Of a stretch of DNA of 37,874 bases, positions 22,854 to 31,369 are shown one piece after another. The notes below the pieces were generated by a model, which worked only from the letters and a program-made list of their open reading frames with translations, made no database searches and was not told the origin of the DNA. The stretch comes from Acidimicrobiales bacterium (GTDB lineage Bacteria; Actinomycetota; Acidimicrobiia; Acidimicrobiales; MedAcidi-G1): the NCBI GenBank assembly GCA_030747775.1, contig JASLKB010000002.1, positions 1 through 37,874 of the forward strand, read 5' to 3'. The position numbers were made by a program, and so were the translations under genes. Every line of letters starts with the position of its first letter. Within the stretch, counting starts at the first letter, position 1.

Positions 22854-24050
22854 ATGGCATCGCACGGGATCCTGGATCGGGTGGCCATTGTCGGCATGGG
22901 GTGCACCCCATTTCGCGAGCACTGGGACAAGTCGCTGGACGATCTGCTCATCGACGCCCATGGACTGGCGCTGGACTCGGCGGGCATCGGCAAGGACGAT
23001 GTGGACGCCTACTGGTACGGCACGTCGCAGTCGTCGGCTTCGGGCATCTCCCTGGCCACCCCCCTCCGCCTGGACAACCGTCCCGTCACTCGGGTGGAGA
23101 ACTATTGCGTCACTGGGTCCGAGGCCCTGCGTCAGGCTTGTTACGCCGTGGCCTCCGGTGCCTACGACGTTGCTGTGGCTATCGGTGGCGAGAAGGTCAA
23201 GGACAGTGGCTACCAGGGTCTCAACGCCTTTCCCATCCCCACCGATGGGACCAACCGCACCCTGACCGCGGCGGCCATGTTCAGCCTGATGTTGCCGGCC
23301 TATGCCGAGCGGTACGGCGTGGATGAGGAGCGACTGCGGTACGTGGTGGCGAAGATCGCCGAGAAGAACCACTTCAACGGGGCGCGCAATGACCTGGCCC
23401 AGTTCCGACGCGAGATGTCGGCTGAGGCCATCTGCGACATGGCTGCCGTGGCCGGACGGCTGTCGGTCTTTGACTGTGCCGGCGTGGCCGACGGTGCCGC
23501 GGCGGCCGTCGTGGTTGCCGCTGACCGGGCTACCGACTACACCGACGCTCCGCTCTACGTGAAGGCTCTGTCGCTGGTGGCCGGCGATGGTTCAGGCCTC
23601 GTGGACCCGGCATTCGACTTCACCACGCTGCCCGAATGCGCCGCCGCTGCCACCGATGCCTACACCCAGGCTGGGATCACCGACCCTCGGACCGAGCTGG
23701 CCATGGCCGAGGTACATGACTGCTTCACCCCGACCGAGCTTGTCCTCATGGAGGACCTCGGATTTAGCGGTCGGGGCGAGGGCTGGAGCGACGTTCTGGA
23801 AGGACGGTTTGCCATCGATGGGGACATGCCTGTCAACACCGACGGTGGGCTAAAGAGCTTCGGCCATCCCGTGGGCGCCAGCGGTCTGCGCATGCACTAC
23901 GAGGCATGGCTCCAGCTTCGCGGCGAGGCGCCGGCCGAGCGCAGCGTGGCCACGTTGGACACCCGTAGCCGTGCCCTGGTGCACAACCTCGGTGGCTATC
24001 CGGGTGAGATGGTGTCCTTCGTCGGTATCTGGGGTACCGAGAAGGGTTAG
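22854..24050 (+). CDS. SCP2-type thiolase / Ltp2-like lipid-transfer thiolase
   Basis: This 398-residue protein is of the thiolase superfamily, SCP2-thiolase branch. The N-terminal half has VAIVGMGCTPFREHWDKSL and VENYCVTGSEALRQAC with C85 at the nucleophile region. The C-terminal half has EVHDCFTPTELVLMEDLGF (H288, D289, C290) and SFGHPVGASGLRM with H338. In steroid side-chain degradation a relative, Ltp2, works with a DUF35 domain as a retro-aldolase. Here the neighbour carries the OB-fold, so aldol cleavage or thiolysis are both possible. GAGGAG precedes the ATG. Its stop overlaps the stop of the convergent DinB gene by four bases. Confidence 0.9.
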   Translation: MASHGILDRVAIVGMGCTPFREHWDKSLDDLLIDAHGLALDSAGIGKDDVDAYWYGTSQSSASGISLATPLRLDNRPVTRVENYCVTGSEALRQACYAVASGAYDVAVAIGGEKVKDSGYQGLNAFPIPTDGTNRTLTAAAMFSLMLPAYAERYGVDEERLRYVVAKIAEKNHFNGARNDLAQFRREMSAEAICDMAAVAGRLSVFDCAGVADGAAAAVVVAADRATDYTDAPLYVKALSLVAGDGSGLVDPAFDFTTLPECAAAATDAYTQAGITDPRTELAMAEVHDCFTPTELVLMEDLGFSGRGEGWSDVLEGRFAIDGDMPVNTDGGLKSFGHPVGASGLRMHYEAWLQLRGEAPAERSVATLDTRSRALVHNLGGYPGEMVSFVGIWGTEKG

Positions 24051-24769
24051 GGCGATAGGGCCAGCCAGGCGTCGAGGACTGCCTCATCGCCGAATACCTC
24101 GAGGGTGGGCTGACGGCGGCCCCACACCAGCAGGGCGAGGTCTGAGGCACTACCCCTCGCCGCGGCGTCCCCCTTGGCGTGCTCGTGGCTGACTACCAGA
24201 CGGTCGTCCTGGGCTGACAGGAGCCATTCACCGTCACCGTCGGTGCGGTGCAGGTGCAGTGTCGACGTTGGGAAGTCGGTGACCGGGCCACGCATGTGGT
24301 GGCGCCACGCCACATCCAAGATCTCGGCGACCCCGTCGTGGGCCAGTTCGGCGTCGATCGGCTGGGGTTCACCAACGGCGTTCTCCGCATCCCAACGGTG
24401 GACAGCATTCTCGTGGGCCATGCGACGGACCACCCACGCCACCTTCCGGCCCTCTGGTTCACACCAGTTCCAGCACGGAGCCTCTGGATCGGAACTGGCT
24501 AGCAGGGCAACCAGCTTGCTGAGTCGATCGGCGGCCGTCGAATCGTCATCTCCGGGGCGGGTCAATTTGTCCGACGAGGCGGCCTCCACCTGAGTTGCCA
24601 TGAACAACCAGACACCGGCCATGTGGGAAACCAGACCATCAGCGTCCCAGTCCGGGCAGTGTTCAATGCGGGCGGTGGGGTTCCGGCCGGCAACGGCTAG
24701 CAGGGCGTGTCCTTCGCGTTCGACAGCGGTCAGCAGGGTGTCAAGGTCCATGGTCGGAGTCTCGCTCAC
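24047..24769 (-). CDS. Mycothiol-dependent DinB-like (maleylpyruvate isomerase family) protein, second copy
   Basis: This 240-residue relative of the protein at 11779-12597 keeps the full metal triad. With the GTG start at 24769 the ligands are H49 (GLVSHMAGVW), E120 and H124 (RRMAHENAVHRWDAE), matching the H-E-H pattern of mycothiol-dependent maleylpyruvate isomerase. The C-terminal part (STLHLHRTDGDGEWLL and GSASDLALLVWGR) is an SCP2-like domain. The substrate is unknown. ATG at 24751 is an alternative start. It lies nine bases after the PAC2 gene on the same strand and is convergent with the thiolase. Confidence 0.88.
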   Translation of the reverse strand: MSETPTMDLDTLLTAVEREGHALLAVAGRNPTARIEHCPDWDADGLVSHMAGVWLFMATQVEAASSDKLTRPGDDDSTAADRLSKLVALLASSDPEAPCWNWCEPEGRKVAWVVRRMAHENAVHRWDAENAVGEPQPIDAELAHDGVAEILDVAWRHHMRGPVTDFPTSTLHLHRTDGDGEWLLSAQDDRLVVSHEHAKGDAAARGSASDLALLVWGRRQPTLEVFGDEAVLDAWLALSP

Positions 24770-24778
24770 CGAGCTGAC

Positions 24779-25708
24779 CTATTCCTTGTTGGGTTCCGCA
24801 CCGGGATCGGCGGGGTCTTCGTTGGGGGCCTCAGCGCCCGGTGGGAGGCGCTGGTCCTGATCGCGCAGGAAGGCTTCCAACTCTGCGGCCAGATCGTCGC
24901 CGCGGGGCATCAGGTCCTCGATCTGGTCTAGCTGGGATTCGAGGCGGCGCACGTGGGCGGTCACCTCGGCATCGCCGGCCACCGCCTCGTCCACCCGCGA
25001 CTGCCACTCGCTGGCTGGGCCATCCAGATCGGCGAACTCCGTGTCCACCCCACTGACCTGCTCCAAGCGTCGCAGGAGGGACCGGGTTGCCTTCGGGTTG
25101 GGGGAGTCGGGCAGGTAGTAAGGCACTGACACCCGCAACGAGATCACCGGCATGCCGGCTCGGTCCAGCGTGTCGGTCAGCACCCCAACCACACCAGTCG
25201 GCCCTTGGTAGGACGGCCGGTCCAGGCCGAGTCGGTCGGCCAGGTCGCGGTTGGCACTGCTGGCCGTCACGGCGGGTGGCCGGGTATGGGGGGACATCCC
25301 GCTCATCGATCCGAGGGTTACCACCAGTTGCGACCCAGTGCGGGTCGCCGCGGTCCGTAGGGCCTCGGCGAAGGTTCGCCAGCGAAGGTGGGGTTCCACG
25401 CCGGTCACCACCACTAGGTCGCGTTGGCCGTCGGGGGTGCGGATGGCCAGTACCCGGTTGGATGGCCAGTGGACTTGCCGTTCTCCGCCGCTGTTGAATT
25501 TGACTATCGGCCGTTCCTGAGTGAAGTCGAAGAAGGTCTCTGGGTCTACGTCTCCCACTTCGGTGCTGTCAAGGCGCTCTGCTAGCCATTCCACGGCCGA
25601 GGTAGCCGATCCCGCCGCGTCGAATAGCCCCCTGAAGGCCACGACGAGGATTGGTCGGTCCAGTTGTTCGGCGAGCAGTGCGTCGGCCGTCCAGCGCAGT
25701 TCATCCAC
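24779..25708 (-). CDS. PAC2 family protein (proteasome-assembly-chaperone-like)
   Basis: This 309-residue protein matches actinobacterial PAC2 proteins: RPILVVAFRGLFDAAGSAT, FDFTQERPIVKF, RDLVVVTGVEPHLRW, VVTLGSMSGMSPHTRPPAVTASS, GPTGVVGVLTDTLDRAGMPVISL and VPYYLPDSPNPKATRSLL. The C-terminus has a likely coiled coil (about residues 235-285) and an acidic, proline-rich tail. The eukaryotic namesake helps assemble proteasomes, but the bacterial function is unproven. GTG start at 25708. It diverges from the MFS gene, with 79 bases between starts, and probably forms an operon with the DinB gene. Confidence 0.88.
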   Translation of the reverse strand: MDELRWTADALLAEQLDRPILVVAFRGLFDAAGSATSAVEWLAERLDSTEVGDVDPETFFDFTQERPIVKFNSGGERQVHWPSNRVLAIRTPDGQRDLVVVTGVEPHLRWRTFAEALRTAATRTGSQLVVTLGSMSGMSPHTRPPAVTASSANRDLADRLGLDRPSYQGPTGVVGVLTDTLDRAGMPVISLRVSVPYYLPDSPNPKATRSLLRRLEQVSGVDTEFADLDGPASEWQSRVDEAVAGDAEVTAHVRRLESQLDQIEDLMPRGDDLAAELEAFLRDQDQRLPPGAEAPNEDPADPGAEPNKE

Positions 25709-25787
25709 GGCGACAGGTTCGCAGATGGGACGCTGGAACCGGGGATCCAGTGAGTTCGCTCCCTGGAGGTCGTGGGAGTATCCGGAG

Positions 25788-27014
25788 ATGAAGCCGGCCG
25801 ACGACCTCCACCCTCCTTACCGGTGGCTACTTCTCAGCGGGGTTTGCAGCGTTTACTTCACTTTTGGGTTATTGGTTATGTCGATTCCCCCGCTAGTCAG
25901 CGAGATCAGAGCCGACCTCGGACTGAGCCGCAGCGCCATGGGTCTAGCTATTGGCGCTTGGCCACTTATCTACATTCTGAGTTCCCCCGCCTGCGGACAC
26001 CTGCTGGATCGCCTCGGCGTACGTCGAGGCATCGCGCTGGGGTCCCTTGTAATGGCGGCCAGTGGGTTCTTGCGTGCCTTTGCTGGAGGGTTGGGATCGT
26101 TCTGGTTAGCTATCGCGCTCTTTGGCCTCGGTGGACCACTCGTATCGGCTGGTGCTCCGAAAGTCGTTGGCCTCTGGTTTGTTGAAGAGCGAGAGCGACG
26201 TCTGGCTATTGGGGTCTACAGCGCTGTGCCGGCTATCGGGGGTATGGCTGCTTTAGTCCTGTCCAACTCAGTTCTTATGCCTCTCACTCGGTCTTGGCGA
26301 ACGACAATTGTGATCGAGACGGTGATGGTTGTATTGGCCCTAGTGGTTTGGTTGGTGATCTCAGGCCGCGGGCCGGAGCCACCACCGAGCGATCGGCCGG
26401 CCACCACGGAATCCAACAGTCCACGGTTTCTGCTGGCTAGTTCGGAGTTCCGGATCATTCTCCTACTAGGGGTCGGCGCATTTTTTATCTTCCATGGCCT
26501 AGCAGGTTGGATGCCTGAGGCCTTGCGGGAACACAGTGGGTTCTCGTCTATGGCAGCGGCTAACTGGGTTGCCCTGGGAGCATTCGTAGGAGTGGTTTGT
26601 GTGTTGTTTCTGCCGAGCCGGACAGAGCGGCAGAAACTTGCGACAACCATGGCCGTTGTTTTGGCACTACTCGCCGTGGCGGTCCTAGCCGTGGTGTGGT
26701 TACCCACCTGGTTGGTTCCCATCCCGGTGGCTATTGCCGGGGGGCGATCTGTCCTACTGCCCCTCATCCATGTAGCCCTGCTGGAATCAGAGCCCGTTGG
26801 GCCGAACAACACCGGGCTCGCCTCCGGTCTGTGGTTTGGGACAGCTGAGATAGGGGGGGTCGCCGGGCCGCTTGTGGTGGGCTGGGTAGCCGACACTTCC
26901 GCTGGTTTCGCGGGGGCCTTTGTCGTTATAGCTGCGGTGTCTGTAGCCATGCTCCTTCCGATTACCCGGCTCCACCGGTTCACCAGAGGAGGGGTAGGTT
27001 CAGTTACGCCCTGA
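25788..27014 (+). CDS. MFS transporter (CynX/NimT-like)
   Basis: This 408-residue protein has about twelve membrane segments. LLLSGVCSVYFTFGLLVMSIP is the first, and the signature loop is HLLDRLGVRRGIALGSL (the D-R-x-G-x-R/K type between helices 2 and 3). A Pro-rich cytoplasmic loop (GPEPPPSDRPATTES) separates the two six-helix halves. The late segment NNTGLASGLWFGTAEIGGVAGP fits CynX/NimT-like porters; the cargo is unknown. The ATG at 25788 has GGGAG upstream; the frame is open further upstream, but that part lies across the PAC2 promoter. The base composition is visibly more A/T-rich than in the neighbours. The sulfatase gene starts 40 bases later, so a sulfate-ester cargo is possible. Confidence 0.87.
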   Translation: MKPADDLHPPYRWLLLSGVCSVYFTFGLLVMSIPPLVSEIRADLGLSRSAMGLAIGAWPLIYILSSPACGHLLDRLGVRRGIALGSLVMAASGFLRAFAGGLGSFWLAIALFGLGGPLVSAGAPKVVGLWFVEERERRLAIGVYSAVPAIGGMAALVLSNSVLMPLTRSWRTTIVIETVMVVLALVVWLVISGRGPEPPPSDRPATTESNSPRFLLASSEFRIILLLGVGAFFIFHGLAGWMPEALREHSGFSSMAAANWVALGAFVGVVCVLFLPSRTERQKLATTMAVVLALLAVAVLAVVWLPTWLVPIPVAIAGGRSVLLPLIHVALLESEPVGPNNTGLASGLWFGTAEIGGVAGPLVVGWVADTSAGFAGAFVVIAAVSVAMLLPITRLHRFTRGGVGSVTP

Positions 27015-27054
27015 CCGCAGGTCGGGACTGGCGGCGGCCGCACCCAGGAGCACG

Positions 27055-29385
27055 ATGACCACTGACGAAACAGCGGCCGACTCGACAGCCGCCTACGCTG
27101 GATTCGCCGGCGAGGTCGGACGGATCATGTCGACCTCAACCCCGGCTTGGCCGCGCCCGCCTGTCCCTCCCACCGGGGCACCCAACGTCCTCGTCGTGCT
27201 GGTCGACGATTTGGGGTACAGCGACGTGGGTTGCTTCGGATCTGAGATCGATACGCCCAACGTCGACCGTCTGGCCGCCGAGGGCCTTCGCTACACCAAC
27301 TTTCACGTCAATCCAATGTGCTCACCGACCAGGGCGTCCCTGCTGACCGGGTTGAACCACCATCTGGCCGGGGTGGGCACCATCTGTCACATGGAGCCTG
27401 GCTTCCCCGGCTACGCGGCATCGATCCGTTCCGACGCGGTGACCATGGGGGAGGTGCTGCGAGGCGCCGGATGGTCCAGCCTCATGGTCGGTAAGTGGCA
27501 CCTGTGCCCGGACAGCGCTCTGACCGAGGCTGGTCCAAAGGACGGCTGGCCGCTGCAGACGGGGTTCGACCGTTTCTACGGGATCCTCGACGGGTTCACC
27601 AACTTTCACCAGCCGCACCGCCTCTACGAGGACAACCATGCGTTGGACATTGACGAGTATCCCGACGGCTACTACTTCACTGACGATCTGACCGATCGGG
27701 CGCTCGGCATGGTCCGTGAGGTACGCGATGGGCATCCCACGAAGCCGTGGTTCCTGTACTTCTCCCATGGTGCCGTCCACGCCCCGTTGCAGGCCCGGCC
27801 TACCGATCTGGAGAAGTACCGGGGCCGGTACGAAGCCGGGTGGGACGAGGTGCGGCGCCTCCGCTTCGAACGCCAGAAGGCATTGGGCATCTTCGACGAC
27901 GACGTGGTGCTGCCACCCCGCAACACCGAAGAGAACTACGCCGTGCGGGCATGGGACGAACTGACGGTCGCCGAGAAGGAGGTCTTCGCCCGGTATCAGG
28001 AGGTGTTCGCCGCCATGGTCGACAACGTCGACCAGAACCTCGGTCGCCTTCGCGACGGGCTGGAGGCCATGGGCGAGTGGGACAACACCGTGGTCGTATT
28101 CACCTCGGACAACGGCGGGAGCCGGGAGGGCCTGGACAACGGCACCTCGGCCTACCTCCGGACGCTCATTGGCCAGGTCCGGGAAAACCCGTTGGATTCG
28201 ATGGAGCTAGACCACTCCCGCATGGACCTGCTAGGCGGCCCGCAGACCCTGGCCCACTACCCGTCAGGGTGGGCCATGGTGTCGGGCACCCCGTTCCGGC
28301 TCTACAAGATCAACACCCACCAGGGCGGCCACCAGGTGCCGTTCATCGTGTCCAAGGGGCAGGGCCTCGATGACGGCGGGGGGATTCGCCGCCAGTACCA
28401 GCACGTCACCGACCTGCTTCCCACCGTGCTGGACCTCGTCGGGGTGGACATGCCCACCACGAAGCACGGGGTAACCGTCCCTCCGCCCGCCGGTGCCAGC
28501 TTCGCCCCGTCACTCGGCGACGCCGGGGCCGACAGCACCCACCCCGAGCAGTACTACGAGCAGATGGGCCACCGAGGCTTCTACCGCGACGGCTGGTCGG
28601 CAGTGACCTGCCGCCAGCCCCGGACGCCATTCTCCACCGAGGAGTGGGAACTCCACCACCTGGCCGTCGATCCCACCGAGTCCCGGGACCTGGCTGGCGA
28701 GCATCCCGAGCGGCTGGCCGATCTGGTCGACGCCTGGGAGCAGGCGGCCTGGGCTAACCAGGTGTTCCCGCTGGACGAGGGCAACAACGTCAAGAACCTG
28801 CTGCGGCCCCCGTGGGGTGATGACACGGTGGTCGACACCACGTTCCGGCCCGGGGCCCCCACCTCCGAGCGCTACCGGTCGCTGGCCCTCATCAACTTCA
28901 GGTCGTTCGAGGTGGAGGTGGCGCTGAAGTTCGCGGCCGGCGACAGGGGCACGCTGGTGGCCCACGGCGACCAGGGCGGGGGCTACGCCCTCCACGTGGT
29001 CGACGACCGGCTCTCGCTGGCCTGGAACGGATACGGCTCGATGACCGAGGTCGACGGCGGGGTATTGCCCGACGGGGCGACCTCGGTGGTACTCGCCGCC
29101 GAGGCGGTGGGCGACCTGCGACTCCACGTCGAACTCCGGGTTGACGGTGAGGTGGTGGGGGGTGCCCGGGACCTTCCCGTACTGATGGCCATGGCCCCCT
29201 TCCAGGGCATCGACGTGGGCATCGACCGGAAGTCGCCGGTGTCGTGGGCCATCAGTGAGCGCTTCGGTACCTTCCCGTGGACCGGCACGCTCTACGGCGT
29301 GACCTACCGTCCAGGGGAACCGGCGCCCGATGCTGGTGTCCGCTGGCTGGAGGTCTTGCGCGAGGCCGGCACGAAGTTCGAATGA
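27055..29385 (+). CDS. Type I (formylglycine) sulfatase
   Basis: This 776-residue sulfatase hydrolyses a sulfate ester. The N-terminus has the metal-binding VVLVDDLGYSDVGCFG. The modification motif CSPTRASLLTG starts at C89, which must be converted to formylglycine, with P91 and R93 as key residues. MVGKWHL, YFSHGAVHAPLQARP and FTSDNGGSREG complete the active site. It resembles mycobacterial AtsA/AtsD and has a C-terminal beta-rich region (from about residue 610, RSFEVEVALKFAAGDRGTLV). No signal peptide is seen, so it is probably cytoplasmic, or the substrate is imported first. CAGGAG lies upstream of the ATG. No formylglycine-generating enzyme is in the window. Confidence 0.94.
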   Translation: MTTDETAADSTAAYAGFAGEVGRIMSTSTPAWPRPPVPPTGAPNVLVVLVDDLGYSDVGCFGSEIDTPNVDRLAAEGLRYTNFHVNPMCSPTRASLLTGLNHHLAGVGTICHMEPGFPGYAASIRSDAVTMGEVLRGAGWSSLMVGKWHLCPDSALTEAGPKDGWPLQTGFDRFYGILDGFTNFHQPHRLYEDNHALDIDEYPDGYYFTDDLTDRALGMVREVRDGHPTKPWFLYFSHGAVHAPLQARPTDLEKYRGRYEAGWDEVRRLRFERQKALGIFDDDVVLPPRNTEENYAVRAWDELTVAEKEVFARYQEVFAAMVDNVDQNLGRLRDGLEAMGEWDNTVVVFTSDNGGSREGLDNGTSAYLRTLIGQVRENPLDSMELDHSRMDLLGGPQTLAHYPSGWAMVSGTPFRLYKINTHQGGHQVPFIVSKGQGLDDGGGIRRQYQHVTDLLPTVLDLVGVDMPTTKHGVTVPPPAGASFAPSLGDAGADSTHPEQYYEQMGHRGFYRDGWSAVTCRQPRTPFSTEEWELHHLAVDPTESRDLAGEHPERLADLVDAWEQAAWANQVFPLDEGNNVKNLLRPPWGDDTVVDTTFRPGAPTSERYRSLALINFRSFEVEVALKFAAGDRGTLVAHGDQGGGYALHVVDDRLSLAWNGYGSMTEVDGGVLPDGATSVVLAAEAVGDLRLHVELRVDGEVVGGARDLPVLMAMAPFQGIDVGIDRKSPVSWAISERFGTFPWTGTLYGVTYRPGEPAPDAGVRWLEVLREAGTKFE

Positions 29386-29415
29386 GCCCGGCGTCGCCGG
29401 GAGGAGGGTCGGCCG

Positions 29416-30063
29416 ATGGCTATTGATCTCCGGGATCTGGTGGAACCGACGCGCACCGCCTTGTGCGTCGTTGAGTGTCAGAACGGCGTAGTCGGTGAGG
29501 CATCCAGCATGCCTGCGTTAGCTGACGCCGTGGCAGCGGCTGACCTGCTGCCCCGGTTGGGGGACCTGGCGGGAGCCGCACGTTCAGCCGGAGTACGGGT
29601 CGTGCACTGCACGTTCAACGTCCACCCCGACCTGTGGGGCGGCAACCGCAACTCCCGCCTGTTTGTCGCTGGCCGACGGTCGGCAGTCCAGCAGTACGCG
29701 AACACCGATGCCACCGAACCGGCAGACGAGATCGGCTTCGTGGAGGGTGCCGACGTCGTCGTGCCCCGCTTTCACGGACTGTCGCCGGTGGCCGGGACCG
29801 AGCTGGCACCCATGCTGCGCAACGAGGGTGTGACGACGGTGGTGGTTGCCGGGGTGAGCCTCAACGTGGCTATCCCCAACACGGTGTTCGACCTGGTCAA
29901 CGGGGGTTTCCAGGTAGTGGTCCCTACTGACGGGTCCGTATCCACCGTCGCCGGGTACGGCGAGCAGGTGCTGGAACACACGTTGGCCTATGTGGCCACG
30001 TTGGCCGACGTAGCCACCCTCGTCGAGGCGTGGTCCCAGATGAGTCGGGAAGTGACCGGCTAG
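29416..30063 (+). CDS. Isochorismatase-fold protein lacking the canonical catalytic triad
   Basis: This 215-residue protein has the cysteine-hydrolase (isochorismatase) fold: TALCVVECQNGVVG, VRVVHCTFNVHPD, ADVVVPRFHGLSP, VVVAGVSLNVAIPNTVFDLVNGGFQVVVPTD. The family triad is Asp, Lys, Cys. Here E20 replaces Asp, R118 replaces Lys, and A152 stands where the nucleophilic cysteine belongs (GVSLNVAI instead of GVSTNVCV). It is therefore a divergent enzyme or a pseudoenzyme; similar sequences seem to occur in other actinobacteria. GGAGG lies before the ATG, 30 bases after the sulfatase. Its TAG stop overlaps the stop of the convergent SulP gene. Confidence 0.87.
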   Translation: MAIDLRDLVEPTRTALCVVECQNGVVGEASSMPALADAVAAADLLPRLGDLAGAARSAGVRVVHCTFNVHPDLWGGNRNSRLFVAGRRSAVQQYANTDATEPADEIGFVEGADVVVPRFHGLSPVAGTELAPMLRNEGVTTVVVAGVSLNVAIPNTVFDLVNGGFQVVVPTDGSVSTVAGYGEQVLEHTLAYVATLADVATLVEAWSQMSREVTG

Positions 30064-31346
30064 CCGGACCGGCGGGTCCGCAGGCCCACCGCTAGCGAGA
30101 GCAGGATCCCGATCAGCACGCCCCGCTCGACGTGCGGCTCCATTGTGAGGGTCACGACGAAGGTGGTCCACGCTACGAGCGCGTCGGTTGGTGACCGGCG
30201 GACAATGGAAACCAGTGCGACCGGTCGGACGAGCCCAACCACCGCGGCGACAACCACCCCGCCCAGGGTGGCCCGGGGGAGAGGGGCCAGGACGTCGGCG
30301 AACGGGAGGAAGGCCAGGACGGCCGCCCCGGTGACCAGTCCCGACCACCTGGTTTGGGCGCCGGCCAGGCGGTTCAACGAGGACCGGCTGAACGAGCCAC
30401 CCACCGGAAAGGCCCCGGAGACCGAGGCGGCCATGTTGGCCATCCCCTGACTCACGAACTCCCGGTCGGCACTCCAGCGCTGCCGGTCCTCATCGGCAAA
30501 CATCCGAGCAATGGACGCCGGTTCGGCGAAGCCCACCAGGGCTATAAGCACACCTCCCACCAGCAGCGATCCGGTGGAGCCCCATGGGAGGTCGAGCGAC
30601 AGGTCGGGAAGGCCGGTGTGTACCTCGCCGACCACTGGCCCGCCATAGTCGGCGATCCGGCTGACCACCACCCCGCCGACCACGGCCAGCAGCGCTCCCG
30701 GGAACAGGCGGTGTACGACACGGCGCCCGGCCAGGACCAGCAGCACTGTGACCGCAGCGATGCCCACCGACGCGATCTCCCAATGGTCCACGTGGCCCAG
30801 TGACCAGGCGGCCCGTGACAGGACGCCGTCCCCCTCGGCGGCGGCCACGCCGAGGGCCTTGGGAAGCTGTGAAGCCAGGATCAGGATGGCTGCCGCCGAC
30901 GTGAAGCCGGTGACGACGGGGTCGCGCATGAGGTAGGTGACCACTCCGAGGCGCAACACCCCGAGTAGCAGGCGGGTGCCTCCCACGATCATGGCCAGGA
31001 GGGCGGCCATGGCCACGTAGTCCGGGGTGCCGACATCGGCTGAACCAGCCGCCAGTACGCCGAACGTCAGCAAGCTCGTCAGGGCCACAGGCCCGGTCTG
31101 CAGGTAGGGCGACGAGGCGAAGAGTGCGGCAAGGATGGGCGGTAGGGCCGAGGCGAACAGGCCGAGGTGCGATGGGAGGCCGGCCAACTCCGCGTAGGCC
31201 ATGGACTGTGGGACCAGCACCATGGCCACGCTCAGACCTGCCAGTAGGTCCGCTGGAACCGGCCGTGATGGCGGTTCGGTCCATGGATCAGGCGGTGAGT
31301 CGGGCGTTGAGTCAGCCGGACGGTCGGTGGTCTGGTCGTCGGCCAT
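30060..31346 (-). CDS. SulP-family anion transporter without STAS domain
   Basis: This 428-residue membrane protein has the SulP core: PADLLAGLSVAMVLVPQSMAYAELAGLPSH at the first helices, YLQTGPVALTSLL, RDPVVTGFTSAAAILILASQLPK, FAEPASIARMFADED and FPVGGSFSRSSLN. The cytoplasmic STAS domain that usually follows is missing; the protein ends with LRTRRSG after the last helix. SulP proteins carry sulfate, bicarbonate or dicarboxylates. Closeness to a sulfatase makes sulfate handling possible, though it is in a separate convergent unit. The ATG at 31346 follows a leaderless-type hexamer; the longer frame to 31526 lies in the Nudix gene. The N-terminus is acidic and Pro-rich. Confidence 0.91.
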   Translation of the reverse strand: MADDQTTDRPADSTPDSPPDPWTEPPSRPVPADLLAGLSVAMVLVPQSMAYAELAGLPSHLGLFASALPPILAALFASSPYLQTGPVALTSLLTFGVLAAGSADVGTPDYVAMAALLAMIVGGTRLLLGVLRLGVVTYLMRDPVVTGFTSAAAILILASQLPKALGVAAAEGDGVLSRAAWSLGHVDHWEIASVGIAAVTVLLVLAGRRVVHRLFPGALLAVVGGVVVSRIADYGGPVVGEVHTGLPDLSLDLPWGSTGSLLVGGVLIALVGFAEPASIARMFADEDRQRWSADREFVSQGMANMAASVSGAFPVGGSFSRSSLNRLAGAQTRWSGLVTGAAVLAFLPFADVLAPLPRATLGGVVVAAVVGLVRPVALVSIVRRSPTDALVAWTTFVVTLTMEPHVERGVLIGILLSLAVGLRTRRSG

Positions 31347-31353
31347 GACCCCG

Positions 31354-31359
31354 ACCCTA
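31354..31359 (-). promoter_or_regulatory. Leaderless -10 element of the SulP gene
   Basis: On the minus strand TAGGGT ends seven bases before the ATG at 31346. It shares the two bases 31358-31359, inside a central CTAG, with the opposite-facing hexamer of the Nudix gene. Confidence 0.6.
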
Positions 31360-31363
31360 GGAT
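31358..31363 (+). promoter_or_regulatory. Leaderless -10 element of the Nudix gene
   Basis: TAGGAT ends six bases before the GTG at 31370. It overlaps the SulP hexamer on the other strand, so the two predicted start sites are only 23 bases apart. Confidence 0.58.
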
Positions 31364-31369
31364 CGTCGG

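Noticed and set aside
21344-22993. A 549-residue minus-strand frame opposite the HMGCS-DUF35 gene
   Set aside because: Gly/His/Val/Arg-rich shadow with no family features; it would also erase the palindromic operator region.
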